From Mycobacterium sp. NS-7484 (lineage in GTDB: Bacteria; Actinomycetota; Actinomycetes; Mycobacteriales; Mycobacteriaceae), in the NCBI RefSeq assembly GCF_001953975.1, contig NZ_MBEJ01000004.1, forward strand, positions 1 to 64,000: DNA of 64,000 nt, in the 5' to 3' direction. Numbering within the stretch: position 1 is the stretch's first letter; every line of letters begins with the position of its first letter. The notes beneath the pieces were generated by a model. It saw only the letters and a program-made list of their open reading frames with translations. It ran no database searches and was not told the DNA's origin. Positions 17,658 to 28,443 of this stretch are shown one piece after another. A program made the translations under genes and the position numbers.

Positions 17658-19337
17658 TCACCGTCCGTAGTGATCTCGTCGGGGCAGTCCGAGTTCTTCG
17701 CGAAGACCATTCTCGGTCAAGTTCTTCGAATGCCAGGGCGCCACGATTTCAGGGGTCTTCGGGTTGTTGTCGTGATCGATCGGTAGGCCCACCGCGACGC
17801 GTTCCAGCACGTCTTGGCCATAGTCGATCGAGTCGTTGCCGGTGTACTCGTTTCCTGTCGAGTGCCCGTGGGTGAAGTCATAGGTATGGGCGAGTTCGTG
17901 GTAGAGGGTCACCGACGGTGGGGCGCTCGGGTATCCGAAGTCGTCCAGGAAGAACTGCGGGTTGTACTGGATCGTCGGGTTGCCGTTGTTCGGGTCGGCG
18001 GTCCCGTTTTGCTCGGCGAATTCAGTGATCGTCACGGTGGACGGCTGCTGGCCCAGACCGTCGAGCATGGACTGCCCCGTCGGTGACGATCGGTAGAACT
18101 CCAGGTCGGCCAGCACCCGCTCCCGGAACTCAGGCGTGCCCTGGACCACGATGTTGTCGGGCAGATCCTTCAGTACCACGTTGACGACGGTGTTGGTGCC
18201 GGCCACCGGGGCAACACCGTGGACGGTGTCCTCGCCGGCCTGCGCATAGATCGTGTCGTTGCCGCCGTCGTTGTAGACGCGGTCCACGCCGGCGCCTGTG
18301 TAGGCCTTGTCGTCGCCCAAACCGCCGGAGACCAAGTCGTTTCCGACACCACCGGACACGATGTCGTTGCCGTTGCCGCCGTAGACATCGTCGCTACCGG
18401 CGCCGCCCTCGAGATAGTCGTTGCCGAAGTCGCCCTGAATGTAGTCCTCACCATCACCGCCGTAGATGACGTCATCGCCGTCACCGCCCTCGATGTGGTC
18501 GTTGCCGGTGGAGCCGTTGATGTAGTCGCGGCCGGATCCACCTTTGACCCGGTCGTTGCCCGCGCCGGCTTCTATCTTTGCGCGTACCGGAATCCCCTGT
18601 TGCACCGCGATCACGTCGTCGCCGCCGCGCGTTTCGATATTGACCTGTTGGGCCTGTCCGGGCGGGTAGCGCTTGGTGACGCCGTTGGTGGTGATCACGA
18701 TCTCGCCGGTCGTTGGGTCTTGGGTGACGCTGACCTGGTCGTCGTCGTCGCCGGTTTTCACGGTGACCTCGCTGCCGTTCTGGGTTATCTCAGGCTCGCC
18801 GGAATTCAGTCCGGTGTCGTTCCCGCTCGTTCCGTTCTCGGCGGCAACGTCTTTCTCAAGTTCCACGTAGCGCGCCGTGATGCCCGCGACGCGACGGGCG
18901 ATCCTCTCTACTTCGGCGACGGTCCGACCGACGATCTCTTCCATCGTTTCCACCCCGCGCCGGGCTATCTGAGTCAGACGCAGTTCGCGGTCGGGGCCCT
19001 CGGGGACGGCCGCCGCCATCGCCTGTACCCATTCTTTGAGTTCGGTCAGTTCGCGTCGCCCGGCTTCGATCAGGGCAGCTGACCGTGTCACCTCGTTGCC
19101 CAACTGACGGTCGAGGTCGGCGATTTCGGCGATCCGTCGTGCCTGTCGCTCGGTCTTGGCAGTGTAGTTTTCGGCGGCAGAACCCGACCAGCTGTCGTGG
19201 GCGACGGCAGATTCGACTGTGTCGCGGGGTGCTGACCACGCGTTTCCGTTCAGTCTGCTGCCGGTCTCCGGCTGGCCACTGCCATATGTCTGGCGCGCCT
19301 GCGACCACGCAGAGTAGAACTGGGCGAGCGCGCTCAC
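17658..19337 (-). CDS. probable T7SS-secreted toxin: WxG-type helical domain, RTX repeats, M91 metallopeptidase
   Basis: 559 aa from GTG 19337, chosen because GGAGGA lies 5 nt upstream; the frame extends to 19451 without such a signal. Residues 1 to about 165 are helical with a WSG turn (about 50-52) and a C-terminal YVELE (157-161), matching the YxxxD/E type VII secretion signal. About 195-240 is a beta-rich linker. About 257-375 holds tandem GGxGxD nonapeptides of the RTX calcium-binding type. The C-terminus has HELAH (480-484) with a downstream LERVAVGLP (Glu about 512), the layout of NleD-like M91 effector metallopeptidases. It should be exported and cleave a protein target. No esx or ecc genes are nearby. 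Confidence 0.85.
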   Translation of the reverse strand: MSALAQFYSAWSQARQTYGSGQPETGSRLNGNAWSAPRDTVESAVAHDSWSGSAAENYTAKTERQARRIAEIADLDRQLGNEVTRSAALIEAGRRELTELKEWVQAMAAAVPEGPDRELRLTQIARRGVETMEEIVGRTVAEVERIARRVAGITARYVELEKDVAAENGTSGNDTGLNSGEPEITQNGSEVTVKTGDDDDQVSVTQDPTTGEIVITTNGVTKRYPPGQAQQVNIETRGGDDVIAVQQGIPVRAKIEAGAGNDRVKGGSGRDYINGSTGNDHIEGGDGDDVIYGGDGEDYIQGDFGNDYLEGGAGSDDVYGGNGNDIVSGGVGNDLVSGGLGDDKAYTGAGVDRVYNDGGNDTIYAQAGEDTVHGVAPVAGTNTVVNVVLKDLPDNIVVQGTPEFRERVLADLEFYRSSPTGQSMLDGLGQQPSTVTITEFAEQNGTADPNNGNPTIQYNPQFFLDDFGYPSAPPSVTLYHELAHTYDFTHGHSTGNEYTGNDSIDYGQDVLERVAVGLPIDHDNNPKTPEIVAPWHSKNLTENGLREELGLPRRDHYGR

Positions 19338-19474
19338 ATCGGTCCTCCGGACAAAATCTGATTGGTTCACACCATTGTCGAGCACCCTCGGCCCCGCGCG
19401 ACGCACCAATCTGGGCCGTTGGTCGGAAGTCATCAGCATTTTGACCCGCACCGACTCGAGCGAATAATGCTGCG

Positions 19475-20329
19475 GTGCCCATGCTGCAGCTCGCCGAGAT
19501 CCTGTCCACGCTTGACCTGACGGAGACGGGTGAGGGCACCTTCGTCGCAGAGCAGAAGGACAATGCCACTCACCACATCGTGGGCGGGCACATTGCGGCC
19601 CAGGCGTTGATCGCAGCCAGCCGCACGGTCGCCCACCGATCGCCGCACAGCCTGCACGTCTACCTCCTGCGCGCCGGTGACGCCCGATACCCGGTGCAGA
19701 TGGAGGTGAGCACCCTGCGCGACGGTGGTTCGCTGTCCACCCGCCGGGTGATCGGCCGTCAGGGGGACGAGGTGCTGCTCGAAGCTCTTGTCTCGTTCAG
19801 CATTCCCATGGCGGCTGCGGACTATCAGCAACCGTTGCCCGCCGTTCCCGAGCCCGACAGCTTGCCTCCGGTCGAGGAACAGCTGCAGGGATTTGCCGAC
19901 GAGGCGCACGGATTCTGGGTGCGTCCGCAGTGGATCGAACGCCGTTACATCGATCCGCCGGCGCGGCTTGCGGTCGAAATGGCCCAGCCTCCGGAGCGAA
20001 CCCGGATGTGGTGGCGCCCGGCCGAGACGGTCACCGACGATCCGATCATCAACAGCGCGCTGCTGACCTACTTCACCGGCACCGCACTGTTGGAGACCAC
20101 GGTGACGATGCGGCGGGCCACCCAGGTGAGTGTGTTCTCGGCGCTGATCGACCATGCCATCTGGTTTCACCGCCCGGCTGATTTCACCGATTGGATACTG
20201 TCCGACCAGGTTTCACCCAGCGGCATCAACGGGCGCGGTTTGGCCAGCGCCACCCTGTACAACCGGGCGGGGCAACTGGTGTGTTCGTCGACCCAGGAGA
20301 TGTACTTCGGCCGAGACCGCCACGACTGA
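19475..20329 (+). CDS. TesB-like acyl-CoA thioesterase II
   Basis: 284 aa from GTG 19475; ATG 19481 is also possible, and AATAAT sits 6 nt before the GTG. This is a double hot-dog protein with HHIVGGHIAAQALIAASRTV in the first half and the TesB C-terminal signature SALIDHAIWFHRP, then LASATLYNRAGQLVCSSTQE. It hydrolyses acyl-CoA to free fatty acid and CoA in the cytoplasm. M. tuberculosis carries its tesB genes elsewhere, so this may be a paralogue placed here with the accessory block. It diverges from the toxin gene. Confidence 0.9.
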   Translation: MPMLQLAEILSTLDLTETGEGTFVAEQKDNATHHIVGGHIAAQALIAASRTVAHRSPHSLHVYLLRAGDARYPVQMEVSTLRDGGSLSTRRVIGRQGDEVLLEALVSFSIPMAAADYQQPLPAVPEPDSLPPVEEQLQGFADEAHGFWVRPQWIERRYIDPPARLAVEMAQPPERTRMWWRPAETVTDDPIINSALLTYFTGTALLETTVTMRRATQVSVFSALIDHAIWFHRPADFTDWILSDQVSPSGINGRGLASATLYNRAGQLVCSSTQEMYFGRDRHD

Positions 20330-20339
20330 GCCACCACGC

Positions 20340-21896
20340 TCACCGGGTGGACTTGACCACCTGGGCGAAGTTGAACTGCCAGCGTTCGACGATGTGGAAG
20401 CCCATGCGTTCGGGCACCCGATAGGCCGGAGCGCGGCCCAGTCGCGGCCCGGGGGCCAACGCGGGACCGGTCTGGCGGCTCGGTGCCGACGGATCGCGCT
20501 CGGATATCGTCCACAGCACCGTGCACCGGCGTACCTGGTCGGCGACGCCCCAGATCCCGAGGTGGGCGTCCCACAACCGGTTTCGCTCACGGGCCGGGGC
20601 ACCCCGGCCGGGATCGACGAGATGGGCATAGGCCGCCGGACGGGCGGCCTTGAGAGGTCGAATCGGTCCCGGCTTCCACGAGGTGGTGTTGTCGAAGATC
20701 AAGCAGTCACCGGGAGCGGAGTGCGCCGAGATGACATCGGCGACCTGGCTGAAGTCCATGCCCTCTTTGGCATAGGGACCGCGTTGCCCCACCAGGTAAT
20801 TCGGTACCGCGGCGACGGCGAACAGCGCCAGCACCGCGGTGATCCACTCCCTGCTTCGCGCCACCCTCACTACGCACACGGCGAGCAGCAGCGCCATCCC
20901 CGGCGTGGTGAAACAGAGGTAGCGGGGATAGTAGAGCGGTTGGGCGACAGCTGAATACACCAACAGCGCCGCGGTCGGGACCGTCACCCACGCCGCGGCC
21001 AGGGCCACCACATGCTCGGTACCGCCATCGCCGGGCCGCAGCTTCCTCAGCACCGACGCGGCGATCAACACCACGCCCGCCAGCACGGCGAAGGCCACGC
21101 TGTGGTCGAAGTACTGCTCCACGAGAACTTCGCCGAACCAGTGCGCACCGGGCGGCGAGATCCAGCCGACCTGAAAGCTCTGCGAACGACACCACATGGC
21201 AAACGGCACCACGAGCGCGACGGCTACCGTGGTCACCACGGCCCATCGGGTGCGGCCACGACGGTCGGACATCATGGCCACGGCTACCGCATGCGGGGCC
21301 ACCATCAGCACCACGAAGATGTTCAGCACGCTCGAAACCGCCAGCAGCGCACCGTATGACAACCACAACGCGGTACGGTCACGCCGGATGGCCACGATGA
21401 GCAGGACTGTCAGCCACCCCGCCGCCAGCGTCGACCAGGAATAGGAACGAGCCTCGATGCCCGCCCACGTGATCCGCGGCAGCATCGCGAAAAGGACGCC
21501 GGCACAGACTGATACGGTCCGGCTGCTCAATTGCCGGCCGAGAACCACCACTGCGCCTGCCGCGCCGCCGACCGCCAGGCAGCTGGAGAACCGGGACCAG
21601 AACTCGGTGGCCGGGAAGATGGTGAACCAGCCGTGCATGCCCAGGTAGTACAGCCCGTGGACGGCGTCGATGTGGCCGATCATGTCCCAGAGTTGGGGCA
21701 CCGACCGAGTGGCCGCCGAAATGGTGGCGGCCTCGTCGAACCAGAGCGAGGGCCGGGCGGCTCCCGCCGCGCACAACACCACGGCGAAGGCCGCCACGGC
21801 CAGTGCGTCGAAGCGAACGTCCCCCTGCGTGCGCCGAGCCTTGCCCCCGGCGCGTTCGTTCAGCGATAGATCCACGTCAGCGACGGCCCCCCTCAT
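20340..21896 (-). CDS. GT-C-type polyprenyl-phosphomannose mannosyltransferase, Rv1635c (CapA)-like
   Basis: 518 aa. Many transmembrane helices (about 10-11) cover residues 30-400, followed by a soluble C-terminal domain. The first extracytoplasmic loop has the GT-C acidic motif LWFDEAATIS (Asp54-Glu55). In M. tuberculosis the gene at this position, upstream of Rv1636, is CapA, which starts mannose capping of lipoarabinomannan using a lipid-linked mannose donor. The synteny here (USP, MBL, uvrA following) supports orthology. Whether this organism caps its LAM with mannose cannot be told from this gene alone. The start ATG 21896 has no clear SD. Confidence 0.8.
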   Translation of the reverse strand: MRGAVADVDLSLNERAGGKARRTQGDVRFDALAVAAFAVVLCAAGAARPSLWFDEAATISAATRSVPQLWDMIGHIDAVHGLYYLGMHGWFTIFPATEFWSRFSSCLAVGGAAGAVVVLGRQLSSRTVSVCAGVLFAMLPRITWAGIEARSYSWSTLAAGWLTVLLIVAIRRDRTALWLSYGALLAVSSVLNIFVVLMVAPHAVAVAMMSDRRGRTRWAVVTTVAVALVVPFAMWCRSQSFQVGWISPPGAHWFGEVLVEQYFDHSVAFAVLAGVVLIAASVLRKLRPGDGGTEHVVALAAAWVTVPTAALLVYSAVAQPLYYPRYLCFTTPGMALLLAVCVVRVARSREWITAVLALFAVAAVPNYLVGQRGPYAKEGMDFSQVADVISAHSAPGDCLIFDNTTSWKPGPIRPLKAARPAAYAHLVDPGRGAPARERNRLWDAHLGIWGVADQVRRCTVLWTISERDPSAPSRQTGPALAPGPRLGRAPAYRVPERMGFHIVERWQFNFAQVVKSTR

Positions 21897-22222
21897 CCCG
21901 ATGGCAAACAGTAACCCGAGTCACTTCGAGTCGCTTTCTCCGGCACCGAGATTGCGCCGAGCGCAGGCACCCCAATGAACTGGATCACGCCCGACGGCGA
22001 ATCGTCCTGGCGACAACGCTGATTCGCCGGGCGTCTGTTACGTCACGGTCAGCATCGATTTCACCGGATCGAGGGTTAACATCAGTGCCGGTATGCGCCG
22101 CCCAGAGCTCACCGAGGGCTCAGTTGTCGCCAGGCCGTGCGGGTGTCGTGATTTGCGCCCCTGGTCAGCGGCAACGGGTTACTGTCTCGGGTGGCGTTGC
22201 AACTGACAGTGGGAGGGTATTG
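21897..22222 (+). other. divergent intergenic region (326 bp) between the CapA-like and USP genes
   Basis: No coding signal was found. It holds a 9-bp perfect inverted repeat (21995-22003 with 22021-22029, 17-nt loop) and a possible -10 TACTGT (22180-22185), which would give the USP gene a leader of about 30 nt carrying GGGAGG. No convincing -35 or known operator was seen. Confidence 0.4.
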
Positions 22223-22666
22223 ATGAGCGCGTATCGAACCGTGGTGGTCGGCACGGACGGATCTGATTCGTCATTGCGTGCAGTCGACCGCGCCGGTCAG
22301 ATTGCCGCCGGCTCGAATGCCAAGCTGATCGTGGCGACCGCCTACTTCCCCCAGAGCGAAGATCAGCGGGCCGCTGATGTGCTCAAGGACGAGGGCTACA
22401 AGATGGCCGGCAACGCGCCGATCTACGCCATCCTGCGTGAGGCGACGGACCGGGCCAAGGCCGCAGGTGCCACCGACATCGAAGAGCGCCCCGTGGTCGG
22501 CGCACCCGTCGATGCGCTCGTCGAGCTGGCCGAGGACGTCAAGGCGGATCTGCTGGTGGTCGGCAACGTCGGTTTGAGCACCATCGCCGGGCGTCTGCTC
22601 GGATCGGTGCCCGCGAACGTGGCACGCCGGTCCAAGACCGACGTGCTCATCGTCCACACCAGCTGA
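22223..22666 (+). CDS. universal stress protein, Rv1636 (TB15.3)-like
   Basis: 147 aa from ATG 22223 with GGGAGG about 7 nt upstream. This is a single USP domain: the N-terminal strand YRTVVVGTDGSDSS with its Asp, and the ATP-binding loop G-N-V-G-x9-G-S in VVGNVGLSTIAGRLLGS. The orthologue Rv1636 is reported to bind cAMP as well as ATP, which is interesting given the adenylate cyclase at 44.9 kb in this window. Cytoplasmic, probably dimeric. Transcribed alone toward the MBL gene, which converges on it. Confidence 0.93.
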   Translation: MSAYRTVVVGTDGSDSSLRAVDRAGQIAAGSNAKLIVATAYFPQSEDQRAADVLKDEGYKMAGNAPIYAILREATDRAKAAGATDIEERPVVGAPVDALVELAEDVKADLLVVGNVGLSTIAGRLLGSVPANVARRSKTDVLIVHTS

Positions 22667-22680
22667 GCCGCCCCAGCCGG

Positions 22681-23364
22681 CTACCAGCCGCGTTCCCGCC
22701 ACTCTCCGAGATGGGGACGCTCGGCGCCGAGCGTGGTGTCGTCGCCGTGGCCGGGATAGATCACCGTGCGGTCGTCGTAGACGTCGAACACTTTGGCACT
22801 GACGTCACCCAGTAGCCGCTCGAAGTCACCCGGTTGCCAGGTCTTGCCGACGCCGCCGGGAAACAAGCAGTCACCGGTGAACAGGTGCGTCACGCCGTCG
22901 GGTGCGGTCAGCGCCAAAGCGACGGATCCCTCGGTGTGCCCCTGTAGGTGGATCACGTCGAACGTGAGGTCGCCGATCTGCACGGTGTCCCCGTCGGCCA
23001 GGATGCGGTCGGGGGTCACCGGCAGCGGCTCGGCGTCCAGGGGGTGGGCGGCGGTCGGCGCGCCGGTGACCTTTGCCACAGACTCCAGGGCCTGCCAGTG
23101 GTCGAAATGCTGGTGGCTGGTCACGATCAGCGACACGTCCGGCGCGTGCTGTTCGATCACGTCCAACAGCACCTCGGCGTCGTTGGCCGCGTCGATCAGC
23201 AGCGTCTTTCCGGTAGAGGTGCAGGTCACCAGGTAGGCGTTGTTGTCCATCGGGCCGACCGACACCTTGATGATCGAGGCGTTCGGCAGGGTGCGCCGGG
23301 CGGCGGTCCGCGATTCGACGTGACCGGTATAGGTGTCGTCAACCGTGATGTGAGGGCTGGTCAT
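22681..23364 (-). CDS. metallo-beta-lactamase-fold hydrolase, Rv1637c-like
   Basis: 227 aa from ATG 23364 (MTSPHITVDDTYTGHVESR). A TACGGT -10 six nt before it marks a leaderless start, so longer upstream readings are rejected. Metal-binding motif HQHFDH (His84, His86, Asp88, His89), GHTEGSVAL, FTGDCLF (bridging Asp) and PGHGDDT form a glyoxalase II-like site. Members hydrolyse thioesters or related bonds with two metal ions. The substrate is unknown; hydroxyacyl-thiol hydrolase is a reasonable guess. It diverges from uvrA. Confidence 0.9.
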   Translation of the reverse strand: MTSPHITVDDTYTGHVESRTAARRTLPNASIIKVSVGPMDNNAYLVTCTSTGKTLLIDAANDAEVLLDVIEQHAPDVSLIVTSHQHFDHWQALESVAKVTGAPTAAHPLDAEPLPVTPDRILADGDTVQIGDLTFDVIHLQGHTEGSVALALTAPDGVTHLFTGDCLFPGGVGKTWQPGDFERLLGDVSAKVFDVYDDRTVIYPGHGDDTTLGAERPHLGEWRERGW

Positions 23365-23370
23365 AGCGTC

Positions 23371-23376
23371 ACCGTA
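23371..23376 (-). promoter_or_regulatory. -10 element of the MBL hydrolase gene (leaderless)
   Basis: Minus-strand TACGGT followed by GACGCT and ATG 23364. It is divergent from and adjacent to the uvrA promoter. Confidence 0.5.
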
Positions 23377-23382
23377 ACCGGC

Positions 23383-23405
23383 TTGTCGGTGGGCGCACAT
23401 AGCAT
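23383..23405 (+). promoter_or_regulatory. uvrA DNA-damage promoter (exact RecA-NDp/PafBC match)
   Basis: TTGTCGGTG (23383-23391), 8 nt, TAGCAT (23400-23405) match TTGTCRGTG-N8-TAnnnT exactly. The transcript would have a leader of about 25 nt carrying the AAAGGAA SD before GTG 23438. Confidence 0.87.
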
Positions 23406-23437
23406 GGGCGTGAAGTCTGTTTTCGGAAAGGAACCGC

Positions 23438-26328
<2,891 letters not shown>

Positions 26329-26332
<4 letters not shown>

Positions 26333-27495
26333 ACCGGCCGCTTCGACAAGGGCGACGGGAACCGCGGGCTGACGCGTACTCCGGCCAGCCAGTCGGTGAG
26401 TGCGTCGGCGCGCTCCTGCAGCGCCCGGGTGCCGTCGCGTCCGATCTCTTCCAGCAGATGCAGTTGGATGCGTCCGTCGGCGTCCTGGCCCCAACCGCCG
26501 ACGATCCGCCCGTTCCACCATGCGGTGGGGCCGGCGTTGCCGTTGCGGTCGAACACCTGGCCGCGGTGCTCCCCGAGGTACCAATCCCGGTCGAACCACC
26601 CCATGGTGGTGACGTCCAGGCCCGGGAGCAGGGCCGCCCAGGGCTCAGCCTCGGGTTCGACGTCGAGATCGTCGGGCAGCACGTAGCCCGGGGCGCCGTC
26701 CAGATCCACCTCGACGGCACCGATATCGCGCAGGGCGTGCCGGGCCCAGGTCAGGGTGTTTCCGAACCACCATTTGACGTCGGTGACCGTCGCCGGGCCA
26801 AACGTCCGTAACCAGGTGCGGACCAGTTCGGCGCGGGCATGACCGGGTTCGGCAGCCGGCAACGGCGCCCCGAGCCAGTCGGCGGTGAGCGTCCATCGGG
26901 GCCGTGAGGTGTTCCAGCCGCCGTCATTGGGACCACGCACGATTTCACCGCGGACCCCGAGAACTGTCAGAACCCTTGGCCCCAACGGGGTTTCGCCGCC
27001 CCAGCGTTTGCCGGGCGCGGGGTCGTGGCGGCCGGCCAACTCCGGCAGCGCGGCGCGCAGGTCCTTGGCGCTGGTGGGGCCGTTCTGTTCGAGGTGGTCG
27101 AGCACCGCCGCGCATGCGGTGTCCAGCCATGTGCGGCCATCCGGTGCGACACCGGCCTTCTCCACATCACCGCTGAGTTTGCGCTGTTCGTTGCCGGCCA
27201 CCCGATCGCTGGCAGCGGCCTGCACCAGCGCCAGGTCCTCGGCGTGCACGATCCACAATGTGCGTCGCATCGCCAGATGTTTGACCGCCGAGCGCTTTTC
27301 GTAGAGTGCCGTGTTCAGATCTGGCACACCGAACCCGGGCATCCGCGCCCACAGAGACAGGTAGGGGGTCGACGGGTCGGTCGCGTGTAGACCTACGAAG
27401 GCGGCCGTTGCGGCATCGATCGACTCGGCCGGTCGGCTCAGGAAATGGCGCCGGGCCAACCGCGCGCGACGCTCGGCCAAGGTGAATGAGCGCAC
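26329..27495 (-). CDS. AlkZ/HTH_42-family winged-helix DNA-binding protein with variant active-site motif
   Basis: 388 aa, full length for the winged-helix DNA-binding (HTH_42/YcaQ-AlkZ) family, whose studied members are DNA glycosylases that remove alkylated bases or unhook crosslinks. The N-terminal signature [22 protein letters not shown] aligns with the catalytic QxQ region, which here reads HAT (His37-Thr39). Other family segments are [12 protein letters not shown], a winged-helix stretch [17 protein letters not shown] and the C-terminal [33 protein letters not shown]. It lies 3 nt after the small Rv1638A-like gene in an operon with a damage-type promoter. Glycosylase activity is uncertain given the altered motif. 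Confidence 0.87.
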
Positions 27496-27498
27496 GGG

Positions 27499-27753
27499 TC
27501 AGGCGTCGCCCTGCTCGTGCATCGACTCACGGATCTTCTGCAACCGCTCGGCCGCCGCCTGCTGACGCTTCTCGTACTGCTCCTCGACCGAACGGCCCTC
27601 AGGTGTCTCGGCCGCCAGCTCCGAGGCGCCCAATGCGGTGCCGAATCGGGTCTCGATCTTCTCCCGCACGGCGTCGAACGTCGGCACCCCGGCCGGTGTG
27701 TAACCGGTCTCGGTTTCCTGCGGCACCTCCGGCTGCGTGGGTTCCTTGCTCAC
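27499..27753 (-). CDS. small conserved actinobacterial protein, Rv1638A-like
   Basis: 84 aa from GTG 27753 (MSKEPTQPEVPQETETGYTPAGVPTFDAVREKIETRFGTALG). A TACCGT -10 seven nt upstream marks a leaderless start, so longer upstream readings are excluded. The protein is hydrophilic, with a C-terminal amphipathic, probably coiled helix (SVEEQYEKRQQAAAERLQKIRESM). No enzymatic motif is seen. It is the first gene of a two-gene operon with the AlkZ-like protein. M. tuberculosis keeps the same small gene next to uvrA. Role unknown, plausibly linked to DNA repair. Confidence 0.85.
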   Translation of the reverse strand: MSKEPTQPEVPQETETGYTPAGVPTFDAVREKIETRFGTALGASELAAETPEGRSVEEQYEKRQQAAAERLQKIRESMHEQGDA

Positions 27754-27760
27754 AACACCC

Positions 27761-27783
27761 ACGGTACCTGGGCGAACCGACAT
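27761..27783 (-). promoter_or_regulatory. PafBC-like promoter of the Rv1638A/AlkZ-like operon
   Basis: Minus strand: ATGTCGGTT (7 of 9 matches to TTGTCRGTG), exactly 8 nt, TACCGT, then 7 nt to GTG 27753. Same geometry as the uvrA and uvrB promoters. Confidence 0.55.
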
Positions 27784-27871
27784 TTCTTGGGATCGGTAGC
27801 GATCGGTCCGATCTTGACTCAAGACACGACGGAGCCAACGGGGCGACGCGAAAGAAGCGAAGGGGAAGCAC

Positions 27872-28375
27872 ATGAATCGAGTCATCGCAGCCGCCATGGG
27901 AATGCTGGCCACCGGTGCGGTGCTGGTCGGCTGCTCGGACGAGAAGCCGACGGACACCTCCGAGAAGCCTGCCGCCGCAGCAGACCAATCCGCCGGTGAC
28001 GCGAAGGTCAGCAGCGGAGGCACCACCGTGGTGAAGGTCGACGGCAAGGACCTGGCCGGGCTCGACCTCAACTCCGTCACCTGCGTCAAGCAGGGCGGCA
28101 AGATCAACGTGGGCAGCGCCGCGATCGGCGGGCAGCAGGGCCTGGGGGTGGTGATGACCGACGAGGCCACTCCGAAGGTCGAATCGTTGGGCCTCGTCTA
28201 CGACGGCAGCGCGCTCGCGGTCAGCGAGGCCATGGGCGCCAAGGTCGGCTCGGCAGAGGTCAAGGTGGACGGTGACACCTACACCATCACCGGCGAGGCC
28301 TCGGGCGCGGACATGGCCAACCCGATGGCCGGGATGATCAACAAGCCGTTCACCATCACGGTGAGCTGCAGCTGA
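27872..28375 (+). CDS. LpqH (19-kDa antigen)-family lipoprotein
   Basis: 167 aa from ATG 27872 with an AGGGGA SD. The lipoprotein signal ends AVLVGC (lipidated Cys21). A low-complexity Ala/Lys/Asp linker is followed by the LpqH beta domain: VVKVDGKDLAGLDLNSVTCVKQGGKINV, VESLGLVYDG and the signature ITGEASGADMANPMAGMINKPFTITVSCS, with two Cys that probably form the conserved disulfide. The family consists of surface-exposed mycobacterial lipoproteins recognised by TLR2. It is monocistronic, ended by a strong hairpin terminator. M. tuberculosis has no such gene at this position, so it belongs to the accessory block. Confidence 0.9.
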   Translation: MNRVIAAAMGMLATGAVLVGCSDEKPTDTSEKPAAAADQSAGDAKVSSGGTTVVKVDGKDLAGLDLNSVTCVKQGGKINVGSAAIGGQQGLGVVMTDEATPKVESLGLVYDGSALAVSEAMGAKVGSAEVKVDGDTYTITGEASGADMANPMAGMINKPFTITVSCS

Positions 28376-28397
28376 GCCATCCGGAAACCGCCGACAG

Positions 28398-28428
28398 CGG
28401 CGGGCGTCTCGTCGACGCCCGCCGTTTT
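28398..28428 (+). terminator. intrinsic terminator after the LpqH-like gene
   Basis: An 11-bp perfect G+C-rich stem (28398-28408 with 28414-28424), 5-nt loop, then TTTT. It ends 3 nt before the -10 of the next gene. Confidence 0.9.
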
Positions 28429-28430
28429 CC

Positions 28431-28436
28431 TATGAT
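28431..28436 (+). promoter_or_regulatory. -10 element of the TPR-CHAT operon (leaderless)
   Basis: TATGAT followed by 7 nt and GTG 28444. Its spacer and -35 region are occupied by the preceding terminator hairpin. Confidence 0.55.
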
Positions 28437-28443
28437 GCGTGGT

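Noticed and set aside
18280..18560. Regular DNA repeat pattern that could suggest a repeat array or CRISPR
   Set aside because: The period is the 27-bp codon repeat of RTX nonapeptides inside an intact reading frame; spacers are not unique and the repeats are degenerate.
22153..22185. TTGCGC/TACTGT as a full promoter for the USP gene
   Set aside because: The spacer would be 21 nt and the -35 is poor; kept only as a possible -10 in the intergenic entry.
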